From NCBI GenBank assembly GCA_024663395.1, contig JANFAH010000003.1, positions 3,906,001 through 3,970,000 of the forward strand: a stretch of DNA of 64,000 nucleotides, read 5' to 3'. The position numbers were made by a program, and so were the translations under genes. Positions 54,952-64,000 of this stretch are shown piece after piece. Each line of letters opens with the position of its first letter. Position 1 is the first letter of the stretch. The notes under the pieces were generated by a model that was not told the origin of the DNA, did no database searches, and was given only the letters and a program-made list of their open reading frames with translations. This DNA comes from Pisolithus tinctorius (Eukaryota; Basidiomycota; Agaricomycetes; Boletales; Pisolithaceae).

Positions 54952-57900
54952 TACGTTTATAATAAGTTTTCTGTCTTAGGCGTTGACAATCTCTCTACCA
55001 AGCAGGATATATTTAACTCGGAGACTACTGTACCATCTGAAGAGGCGACCCCAGTGGGTGTGGCCGCGGATGTAAAACTACCGGTGCTTAATTCCTCTTG
55101 CGATAAAAATAGAAATGCACCTATCCAGAAAACGAAAGAAACCCCGAAAATAAGGACAGCTGATCCAAAGGCCGAGTTGGAGTTAGAAGTGGTGTTGGAA
55201 GGACGAGAAAAGAGGTGGAATGTAAAAGCGTTGGTGGATTCAGGAGCCAATGATACCTTCTTGGACAAAAGGTGGGCCGATGAAAATGACATTCCTTTGA
55301 TCAAGCTTGGTCGACCCGTTGCTGTCCTCAACGTTGATGGAACCCCTAACCTGGCAGGCAACATCACTCACGTTGCCTCTCTTGTTATGAACTATCAGGG
55401 ACACCGAGAGTCTGTCTGGGCTCAGGTCACCACGCTCGGCACACACCCCCTCATACTCGGCTACACTTGGCTACGAAAACACAATCCAGAGGTGTGTTGG
55501 GAAACCAAGCAAGTGAAGTTGTCCCGCTGCCCCCGTGAATGTCATGATCTGGCCCCCAGGATGAGAGCAGAAAGAATAGCCGAGGAACAAGAGGCACAGG
55601 ACATGGAGTACCTCTACCCGAAGCTTCGTTCCACCAGGATCCGGGCTGGCACTGCTGAAGAACTCGTCCCGAGGGAGTATCATCAGTACCTAAAAGTGTT
55701 CTCAAAGGAAGAGTCGGAAAGAATGCTGCTCCATAAGCCGTGGGATCATGCCATTGACCTTAAGGAAACCTTCACTCCCAAACATGGCTGTCTCATCCCA
55801 CTCTCTGTTGAAGAACAAAAGGAGGTGTCGGATTTCCTTGAGGATCAGCTACGAAAAGGATATATCCATCCCTCGAAGTCGCCCCAGACCTCCCCCATCT
55901 TCTTCGTTCCAAAGAAAGATGGAAAGAAGCGCATGGTGCAGGACTACCGCTATCTTAATGAACACACTGTCAAAAACGTGTATCCTCTTCCCCTCATTTC
56001 TCAGCTCGTCGATAAGCTCAAGGGCTGTAAGCTCTTCACCAAGATGGATCTCCGATGGGGATACAACAATGTCCGGGTCAAGGAAGGGGACGAATGGAAA
56101 GCCACCTTTGTTACTTATAAAGGTGCTTACGAACCGCTGGTCATGTACTTTGGCCTCTGCAACTCGCCGTCTACCTTCCAGAACATGATGAACGACATCT
56201 TCAGTGACATGGAGGACGTCCTTGTGGTCTATATCGACGACCTGATGATCTTCACGAAGACGGATGATGAAAAGGAGCATGACAGGATAGTCCTGGAGGT
56301 ACTAAGGAGGCTGGAGGAGAACGACCTCTTTGTCAAACCAGAGAAGTGCTTCTTCAAGCAGAAACAGGTGGAGTTCCTGGGCATGGTGGTGGGAACTGAA
56401 GGAGTCAGTATGGATGAGAGTAAGGTCAAGGCCATAACCGAGTGGCCGGTTCCTATGAAGGTCCACTCGGTACGAGCTTTCTTGGGGCTAGCAAACTTCT
56501 ATCGTCGCTTCATCAAGGACTTTGCACAAATCGCTCATCCCCTCAATGACCTCACAAAAAAGGATCAACTCTGGACCTGGGGACCCCGAGAACAGCAAGC
56601 CTTTGACGCTTTGAAACTCGCCTTTACCACTGCCCCTGTCCTTGCATTCCCGGATCAGGACAAGGAGTTCCATCTAGAGACCAATGCTTCTGACTATGCC
56701 ACCGGTGCTGTCCTCTCCATGAAATGTGAAGATGACCTTTGGCGACCTGTTGCCTTCTACTCCCATTCCATGTCCCCTCCCGAACGAAATTATCAGGTCT
56801 TTGACAAGGAGATGTTAGCCATAATTCGCGCCCTGGAAATGTGGTGACACTACCTCGAGGCCACCCCTTATCAGTTTGAGATCTGGACAGATCATGCAAA
56901 TCTCCAGTATTTCATGAAGGCGCAAAACCTGGACCGTCGTCAGGCACGCTGGGCCCAGTACCTCTCTCACTTCAACTACAAGCTGGTGTACAAGCCCGGC
57001 TCTTCAATGGCTAAGGCTGACGCCCTTTCTAGAAGAGAGGATCACGAGCCAAAAGGGTCGGATAATCAAGGAGTCACGTTGCTCGATCCCTCCAGAGTGG
57101 CAGCTACCTTGGTAGTGGGAGAGGACACTGACCTTGTCATCGCCCTGAAGTCCGCCTCCTTGGTAACCCCACAACCAGAAGGTTCTGTCCTCATAGAGGG
57201 ATTGTACGTCTGTCAAGGGAAGGTGTATGTCCCACCTGCTGTCAGGATGCACTGCCTCGAAAAACATCACGACATCCCAGTCACAGGACACCCTGGTTGG
57301 AAGAAGACCCTGGAACTCGTTTCCCGTAACTATGTCTGGCCAGGAATGACAGCCACTGTTAGAGATTACGTCTCAGCATGCCATCATTGCCAAATGGCTA
57401 AGAGTTCTAGGACCCCTCCTGCAGGAAAACTCCTTCCAAACCCTGTTCCAGAATGCCCCTGGACCGACATCTCGGTTGACTTCATGGAGTTACCTGAGGC
57501 ACAGGGTTTCAATAACGTCATGGTGGTGGTAGACAGGTTTTCAAAGGAGGTGGTCTTTGCCCCCACTACAAAGGAGGTTTCCTCACTACAGACAGCTGAA
57601 CTCTTCCGTGACCATGTGTGGACCCAGCATGGCCTCCCTTCCTCTATCATCTCCGATCATGGTCCCCAGTTTGCTAGCACATTCACTGCTGAACTCTGTA
57701 AAATGCTTGGGATTAGGCCCAAACTCTCCACTGCCTTCCATCCTCAGACAGACGGCCAGACAGAACGTCTTAACCAGGATCTGCAGCAGTATCTCCGCCT
57801 TTTTGTCAACGACCGGCAGGGTTCTTGGCCTTCTTGGCTCAAGGTCGCCTAGTTCTCCTATAATAACAAGCGACAGGAGTCTACTGGCAAGAGCCCCTTC

Positions 57901-58593
57901 TCGGTTACTCGTTCCTACACCCCCAGAATGGGCGTAGAACCCTTCCTTTCCAACATCGACCTCGCTAAGGTTTTGGAAGACACAAAGAAGGCCTTAGACA
58001 AGGCTGCAGAATGGATGAAGGTGTCTGCAGACACGTCTCGCTCTGATGCCCCCTCCTACTCGGTTGGTGACATGGTTTGGTTGGAAACCTCCTGCATCTC
58101 CCTCTCTGGTCGCCCTTCCAGAAAACTCACAGAACGATGGATCGGTCCCTATAAGGTTGTCTCACTCAAGCCCAATGCAGTAGAGTTGAAACTTCCGAAA
58201 ACCCTCAAAATCCATCCCATCGTTAACGTCTCTCGGGTTAAGCCATACAAGGGACCTTTGGAGGGCCAAACTGTTACTCGTCCTGGGCCAGTGGTAGGGC
58301 ACGAAGGCGATGAAGAGTTCGAGGTGGACTACATCGCTGACTCTCGCCTGAAGAGGAACAGACTTGAGTACCTCGTCCATTGGAAGGGATATCATGACGA
58401 GGATCGCACTTGGGAACCTGAATCTGCTTTGAAATCTGCCCCTGGTCCCATCAGGGACTTCCACTGTCGCAATCCCTCTGCCCCTCGAAAACTCCGTGGC
58501 ATGGACTCTTCCCTCTTCTCCTCCCTCTTCAGACCCCTGGAAAACTTTACTGACACTGTCCCTACCTTCAATCGCCTGGAAGTCGATTTCTAA
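54913..58593 (+). pseudogene. pol of young gypsy (protease to chromodomain, two stops)
   Basis: Protease: KALVDSGANDTFLDKRW (about 55228-55278), LGYTWLRKHNPE. RT: FFVPKKDGKKRMVQDYRYLN, FTKMDLRWGYN and YIDDLMIF (about 56230-56253), all catalytic Asp present. RNase H: ETNASDYATGAVLS, in which the Asp expected before Ala-Ser reads Asn (56683-56685). TGA at 56845-56847 interrupts (next reading HYLEATPYQFEIWTDH). Integrase: HHCC ending CHHCQMAKSS, SVDFMELPE, ISDHGPQFAS and TDGQTERLNQ, with D, D and E intact; TAG at 57850-57852. Chromodomain: FEVDYIADSRLKRNRLEYLV, HWKGYHDEDRTWEPESALKS (about 58318-58440), which in chromoviruses directs insertion to marked chromatin. Ends TAA 58591-58593, overlapping the polypurine tract. 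Confidence 0.94.
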
Positions 58594-58604
58594 GGAGGGG
58601 ATAG
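58591..58604 (+). other. Polypurine tract of young gypsy
   Basis: TAAGGAGGGGATAG lies directly before the 3' LTR and includes the pol stop. The same tract precedes the LTR of element A (2233-2244). Confidence 0.85.
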
Positions 58605-59015
58605 TGTTACGATATGTACTCTTTTTACTCTTTTCCTTTTCTTTCCTTTTCCTTTTTCGTCTTGTCTAGTCTTTTCATCTTGTCTTGTCTCTTGGTCTCG
58701 GTCCAGACTCCGGCCTGGACCTCACCTCGCCTCGCCTTCATCTTGCTTCTCCCTTCTGGTACGTTCTGCTCCGCTGTGATGTCGTTATGACATCACCGTG
58801 ATGTCATGGACCTCATGTATGCCTCACCGTTACCTCATGTACCTTAGTATAAGTACCGTCGCTCAATCACCCAACTAGCTCTAAGCTAGTTCATTTGGGT
58901 CTTCGAGTCCTAAAGCCACCTGCTTCTAAGTCGTCCCCTCTCCTTTCCCTCTTCTCTTTTCTGTTGGTTCTTGGTGCGAGCCTACAACAAACCCTGTTGT
59001 TTAGGTCTTGTCACA
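58605..59015 (+). repeat. 3' LTR of young gypsy
   Basis: 411 bp. It differs from the 5' LTR by a 16-bp longer CTTTTC-type run at about 58630 and by 11 transitions, ten of them with CG in one copy. Confidence 0.95.
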
Positions 59016-60152
59016 CTATTTGACTCATTTTGTGATATTTTGACTATCCTTGACTCGTTTATTGCCAATACTTACCAATCTTCTTTGCTTGCTTACTTTT
59101 CATTTCTCGCTTACTCATCATGATTACTCAGTCCTTATTCATTACTTACCAAGTGTTTGTGCCTTGTTTGTCACAAGCTGTGCTCCCCCCTCAGTATATA
59201 AACCCCCATGTACCTAGCTACCAGGAAGTGAATCAGAAGCAATCAGAAGTCACTCAGCAGCCAGTTCAGTGCATATCTCATCATCAACAGTTGAGGCTCA
59301 TTTGGAAGAGTCTATCTGTCACCATCCATCATCCTTGGTAGTTGAGGCTCCATCAAGGGTCTATCTACCTTCATTCATCATCAGCAGTATCATCAGTGCT
59401 TAGTCAGCAACCTCTTGTTTAGTCATTCTTCCACTCCTGCGTAACTTGTCATCGACTTGCACCAGGAGCATATTCTATCAAAATCCATTACTCCCAAGTC
59501 CTTTCAGCTGAACACCCCTGCTCTGTTCAGCATCCCCTTCTCAATCAGCATTCATTCATCCTCTCCTGCATAACTTGTCGACGACTTGTGCCAGGAGCAC
59601 CTCTACTTGAAGTCTCCCCCACATTTAGGTTTCTCTGCACTCCAGGTTCTGTGGAGGCAAACCACCACTCACTCTTATTTGTCTTTTGTGTTGGATTTGT
59701 TTGGTTTTCACCAGCATTCCACACTTTGACTCACAATGGCCACTGAGCAACAGCAGTGATATTCATATTGCACTTGATGGGAACTTTCACCATTGTCATT
59801 GGTGCTCAGCCAGCAGTTGTCCTGCATTTTATGACCCTGCATATTTTATTCCCAAGGTTCAAGTCAATGATGTTGGACACCAAATCGAACGAGTGCATAA
59901 GCGGCCACCAAGACAATGGCATGTCAAAGTTCCTGACAAAGCAATCAATCAATGTGAAGCGTCATACGAAGCAGCTGACAGCAACAAGCAGAAGGCCACA
60001 ATGGACTGCTTCAATGACACTGGAATTATGGTGTTAATATGCCATCACAACATCCCTCTCTTCTTTGCAAATATTGACATGCCTGGTGAGCAACAGAAGT
60101 ATAGTGTCACCCTTCTCAAACACCTCTTCTCCCACTTGCCAGTTGCTGCAAC

Positions 60153-60866
60153 TGTCATAACCATGCGTTCACACTAAGCCCTGACTCACTCCGTGCCCTA
60201 CTCTGCCGGTCATTCACTCACTCTGCACCAACTCTGCCCAACTGCTGTTGGTTGTGAACCATCTCCGCTCTGACTGCTGTCGGACTTGTGTTGCTCTCCT
60301 ACCAGACCAAGTGGTCCATCCTCTGAGGGGTCATGTGACTACCTTCGCAGTCAGGAACTCTGCAGTGCGCTCACCGCATGGTCCAGCACCTGGACTATTT
60401 CCTTTTCTGAATGTTCTGTGTTACCCATTTGTATGTCCTCCGTCTACCCTTCATTCATCGTCCAGGAAATTTTACTTGAAAATTTATGAGTCTCCATATG
60501 TCAGTTCCGATTCCGATTACTGTACCTCCATAGCAGTATAAAAACATGTACTGTACTCCACTGTTCTTCAGTACAAATATCAACTTAGTTCCTACTCCCT
60601 CTGATTCCGTCTTCTGCCTGTCGGATTTATCTCCAACTCTCTGTCTGTACTCTCCCTCTGAAATATGAGGGCTGAGATCATGCAAGGGGGTAGCACACAA
60701 GCTAAACCCAACACCCTCACTCCGCTCCGCCTTTGTCTCGGCAGTCTTCGTTCCTGCTGACACTCTGCTAGTCGGAGTTCTGTTCTTCTGTGTTGGACTT
60801 GCTTCTGAGCCCTTCTCTAGACTTTGCTAAGCATCGGAGTTGGTCGGAGTAGGCCTGGACTTGACA
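60153..60866 (+). repeat. R1-family solo LTR in KDZ CxC1 gene
   Basis: 714 bp, TGTCATAACC to GACTTGACA, flanked by identical GCAAC (60148-60152 and 60867-60871). Removing it with one copy restores VAATVIALYYIGC of the transposase. Confidence 0.95.
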
Positions 60867-61975
60867 GCAACTGTCATTGCATTGTATTATATTGGTTGCA
60901 TTCTTGCACATTATTTAGACAAGGTATATACAAAGTCTCATCCCCATACACTAGTACTGACTTCCTGCAGTTTGAAATCCTCAATAATGAAATTGTTTGT
61001 TGCATCTGCTTTGCAATAACTGCAATGCACACCTATGGCCACAAATGGGTGTGCCAGCTCGTTTATAACCCCTGCATTACTACAGGACTCAGTCTTTCTG
61101 ATGGAGAGGGCACCAAATGCCTCTGGTCCCATTTCACCAAGCTCATTGGCATTGAGCGAGCATCATCAGCAAGTTCATTTTATTACTCTAGTTTACCCAG
61201 AACTGGAAAAGCATTTGGTTAGCACCAGTGCCATATCTGGCTTATTGATCATCATGCTGCTGCAATAGGGCTGGAGATGTGAAACAATCTTGGTGACTGG
61301 ACTCAACGCCAACTGAGGAAAGGAATTGCCGAACAAGGTAGCGAAGTACATCAGATTCTTGGTGATTGCGGAATTGATATCCTGGAATTGTGGAACAAGT
61401 GGGCTAGCCAATGTAGTGCTCAGCTTTCCATATGGGCTCGTAAGTATTTCCACATCTATCAGACTGCGTTATTCATTCTTCACCTTTAGATGTGCTGGCT
61501 CAATTAAAAAAAGAACTGGACACTGTACTTGTGTTGCAGGCCAACTTAGAGGTTGCTGACCAAGCACTTCAAGCTGCACATGCAATAATTGAGAAGGATG
61601 CGACAGAGGATACCCTCGAGGCTCTGGAGAGTTTGGAGCACAGCCATGATCATCTTTTAAACAAGGTGGACCTACTATATGCATCCCTCAACATCCATGA
61701 CATGTTTCCCAAGCTCAACGGTGTCAACATCAAGTTCGTTCAGATGCTTCTTTTGGCTCATGATTTGAAGATCAACATCCAGAAACGGGCAATTGGGAGC
61801 TTTTTTGAGTGGGACAAACTCGATTGTGCAGTAGGGGGAAAGCAGAAAGCCTTGGGAAGTATCGCTGAACCTATGACTCGGTGTCGCAATGCTGATCATT
61901 TCTTTCTAGGTATGAAGCTCCACCAGCAAACTCACAAAGCAATTGCAAAGTGTCAGCCTGCTGTAAGAACATGAT

Positions 61976-63214
61976 TTCTGATGGCCAAGAACTCTGACTC
62001 TGGAAGAAGTATGTTCCGCTCGAGTCAGGTCAACCCTGAAGGGGCTTCGCTCTGGATGCAGGGTAAGTACCTTAGATGAACAAAGAGGGAACTCGCCCAA
62101 GAAAAATATATCTTGTCCCTAAAGAAGAACCTTGGCAAAAGGGAGCTGAAGTTTGCTCTCCCAAAGGCAAGAGCACAGAGTAAATGGTGGTAGCTAGTGT
62201 AGTGTAGTTCTCCTCCCTGTACCGTACCATAGTTTTTAAGTGACATGGCCTATGCTGTGACCACTCACGTGCTTAGTCAGCTCTCTATCTTTTCGACACC
62301 AAGTCTCTTTCAGCCACAACCCCTAAGTCCAAATCCTCCTCGACTCTCTCTTACATCCTTCACCCTCAAACCTTCCCTTCGACCTAACTGAAGTGTGACT
62401 TCTCATAGGGAAAAGGTTTGCATTCCCTACATCTGAGGGGGGTTTAGATGCCAACTGTCCTCGGTCATCCCCCTTCCTTGTGCAGACATCCTTGACTTTG
62501 TACCCATCCTCACTGACCTCTCCTTCGCACCCTTGCCCTCTGTCTCTCCTAGCCTTCCCCTCACTCGCTGTACCTTGTGTCACCTTCTACCCCACTCCAT
62601 ACCCCCTCTTCCTCCAACAACGTGCCCCTTCGATCCCAAACCCACACTGCACTCTTTGAACCTCTCCTCTACTCTCACTGACATCCCCAGGACCCCTCAC
62701 AGCCAACTCTCCTGTACCTTCTCCACCACCTCACACCCTCAATTTTCCACACCTCTGAAGCCAACCTTTTAGCCCAGGTGACAATCACAGCACTTTGAAC
62801 ACACGAACAAGTGAGTGATAAATCGAGTGCAGTGTGAGGTAGGAATGGCTCATTGAAATGCAGCCAGTGGTAGAACTGCAACAGGGCATTTACACAGCAC
62901 AGCAGCTGGGGGTAGCGACCTTCTGTATATACGACCCAGCTCGAAGATTATTTTATACCTGTAACACCCTCTATCAGTGACATATTCACAATCCTATGAG
63001 AGTGCTTTGTGTGCTCTCGACTCTGTTTTTCCTTAAGACAACCCAGCAGAAACAAAACCAGAAAAAAAACAAAAACTTGAACCTCCATGAGACTTCTTCT
63101 GCCTGATACCACATTCTTTTTATGGTACTCTGGCCCCCCTTCTCGACCCCCTGGACTTGCACATCGTGCACAGGAACAAATTTTGTGGCACATGGCAATA
63201 CAGCAGCCTTCAAC
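61976..63214. other. No gene recognised
   Basis: After the readable end of the KDZ gene. A GGTAAGTAC donor-like site at about 62061 suggests a spliced gene, but no family was seen. From 62260 on, a C/T-rich region with plus-strand Ser/Pro-rich open frames. Confidence 0.4.
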
Positions 63215-63850
63215 TCACATTTCTAGTATCCCCATCTCTTTGTATGTACCTCTGAGAGCTTTCCACTTCTGCTTTCTGCCTTTTCCGCTGCTGGAAACAA
63301 GACATTTCGATGTAGTATACATTTGAACAACAATAGAACACTTCACCTTGAACTTGTAGCCTCTTGATCCTGCTTCAAAGATAGGTCTTTGACCCTGACA
63401 GGTGCAAATACAGGCCCTCTCTTGACCTTGGACATTCATCCTCCATTGGTCCACCTTTTTCTTGTGCTGGGGTACCTGATCCTCACCGTAAAATGCATTC
63501 AAATCAAAACAGAAAAGGTCACCTGTTTGCATGGCCACCCTGGTTAAACTTCTCTTCCAGTGTCGTTTCTACTTGGTTCATGTCTCTTCTTGCTTGTTCC
63601 AGCTCTGCATACCTCTCCTGTAGTGGCCCTTCCTAGATGTGCAATAGCCTGAGAACGTTGTGTGGCCCAGCGTTTCCTTCACAGTCAGCTGCCATTCTTC
63701 ATACTTAGTTTGCTCATTTGAATTTGGGCTGTTGTCCTTCCTAGTGTAGTATGTTAGTGAGTGCTGTAATACGAAGGGAAAAGAAACTAGAATATAACAA
63801 GAGTGCCATGGCTCTTTGAGTGCATCAAAACTGTAAGACTGCCACTGCAT
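63215..63850 (-). CDS. Possible spliced gene with coiled-coil exon
   Basis: On the minus strand LQERYAELEQARRDMNQVET and TLEEKFNQGGHAN read as a coiled coil (about 63635-63530) ending at a CAG/GTGACC donor-like site. A second open segment (PQHKKKVDQWRMNVQGQE) follows from about 63475. No domain recognised, and start and end are not defined. Confidence 0.3.
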
Positions 63851-64000
63851 CGAGTGAAGGTTCTGATTTCTGGTGATAATTGATCCATTTCAATTGACTT
63901 CCCACCATTTCCCCCTTCTTCTTATCTAAGCTACCCTGCACATTTCTAGCATTTTTCCTCCCTCATCTTTTTCTTTCTTGCCCTCACTCCCATGTCATCC

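Larger units (their letters stand above)
53172..59015 (+). mobile_element. Young full-length Ty3/gypsy chromovirus
   Basis: 5844 bp flanked by CTATT (53167-53171 and 59016-59020) within R2 copy d; the empty site TTCTGATTCTATTTGACTC is seen in R2 copy b. LTRs of 395 and 411 bp differ at 11 positions plus a 16-bp CT-rich repeat length change; ten of the eleven fit CpG transitions. It has a self-priming site, gag, a frameshift signal, pol and a polypurine tract. Only three in-frame stops (54008, 56845, 57850) and one active-site change are seen, so it is the youngest element here. Confidence 0.96.
52026..59733 (+). repeat. R2-family solo LTR, copy d (split by gypsy 53172-59015)
   Basis: TGGCACACACC...TTTGACTCACA, flanked by identical ATGG (52022-52025 and 59734-59737). 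Joining the flanks restores the KDZ reading HTFGWPLSNSSDIH. Without the inserted element it is about 1858 bp. Confidence 0.9.
50930..61975 (+). pseudogene. KDZ transposase with CxC1-like cysteine cluster (three pieces)
   Basis: Pieces: about 50930-52025, 59738-60152 and 60872-61975, split by R2 copy d and an R1 solo LTR. The N-terminus is disordered (NVIIPGQSAKQQHLLQQLS), then VAVDWLYKNWMAVIPMI, the Cys region (CQAGCELK, CLYFDH, LSCTCTLLPQ) and RCPACFAGHTFGW. The core resumes DIHIALDGNFHHCHW (catalytic Asp), PAFYDPAYF, CHHNIPLFFANIDMPGEQQK. After the solo LTR come LYYIGCILA, where the second Asp of the expected YDIGC or YDVGC reads Tyr, then DGEGTKCLWSHFTKLIG (Glu region) and NIQKRAIGSFFEWDKLD. 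An intron at about 61858-61910 precedes KLHQQTHKAIAKCQPA. Stops and frame changes are present, so it is inactive. The C-terminus after 61975 is not readable. Confidence 0.88.

Noticed and set aside
1..64000. CRISPR arrays, rRNA or tRNA genes
   Set aside because: No regularly spaced identical repeats and no tRNA cloverleaf or rRNA core motif noticed; the only tRNA-like match is the primer-site complement. A tRNAscan and Rfam search would settle small RNA genes.

Overview
The window looks like a transposon-dense stretch of a filamentous basidiomycete (Agaricomycete) genome. The evidence is short introns (about 40-70 bp, GTRNGT...YAG), a cerato-platanin gene, Kyakuja-Dileera-Zisupton (KDZ) transposases with CxC1/CxC2-like cysteine clusters, a TET/JBP-type dioxygenase remnant, Tf1/sushi-like Ty3/gypsy elements and Ty1/copia elements. 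I cannot name the species. Nearly all coding capacity belongs to mobile elements, most of them nested and broken. Host-like genes lie mainly in a small island at about 18.5-22 kb.

Layout. 1-2577: 3' half of a chromodomain Ty3/gypsy element (A). 2578-14725: a second Ty3/gypsy element (B), split by a solo LTR (family R1, 3869-4602) and by a complete Ty1/copia element (5061-10518, target duplication ttcac). 15608-18471: a PIF/Harbinger DNA transposon with convergent Myb-like and transposase genes. 18780-21399: host island with a broken cerato-platanin gene (-), an unrecognised ORF and an intact four-exon membrane-protein gene (-). 22913-25318: a long LTR (family R2) carrying an R1 solo LTR. 26902-28478 (-): decayed gene whose product starts with a histone-H3-tail-like sequence followed by a PHD-like finger. 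About 31490-36002 (+): TET/JBP dioxygenase remnant, then a CxC2-type KDZ transposase remnant. 36003-48116: a Ty3/gypsy element with both LTRs (R1 family) that carries an intron-containing antisense gene between pol and the 3' LTR; two R2 LTRs are inserted in it, one holding an R3 LTR. 48117-49690 (-): 5' end of another copia element. 50930-61975 (+): CxC1-type KDZ transposase, split by an R2 LTR (itself split by a young Ty3/gypsy element, 53172-59015) and by an R1 solo LTR. 62-64 kb: unrecognised, with a possible coiled-coil gene on the minus strand.

One process explains most of the damage: CpG to TpG/CpA transitions. LTR pairs, target-site duplications, stop codons (CGA to TGA) and active-site Asp to Asn changes all fit it. 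Because paired copies decayed independently, ancestral sequences and the order of insertion can be read off. The same window holds a TET/JBP-like oxygenase remnant, a family that acts on 5-methylcytosine, and an H3-tail mimic beside KDZ transposons.

The elements also show readable replication signals: two gag/pol -1 frameshift sites (slippery heptamer plus hairpin), two Tf1-like self-priming sites complementary to the predicted 5' end of the element's own RNA, and two copia primer sites complementary to the anticodon arm of initiator tRNA-Met. Coordinates of decayed exons are approximate unless a splice site or terminus is quoted.
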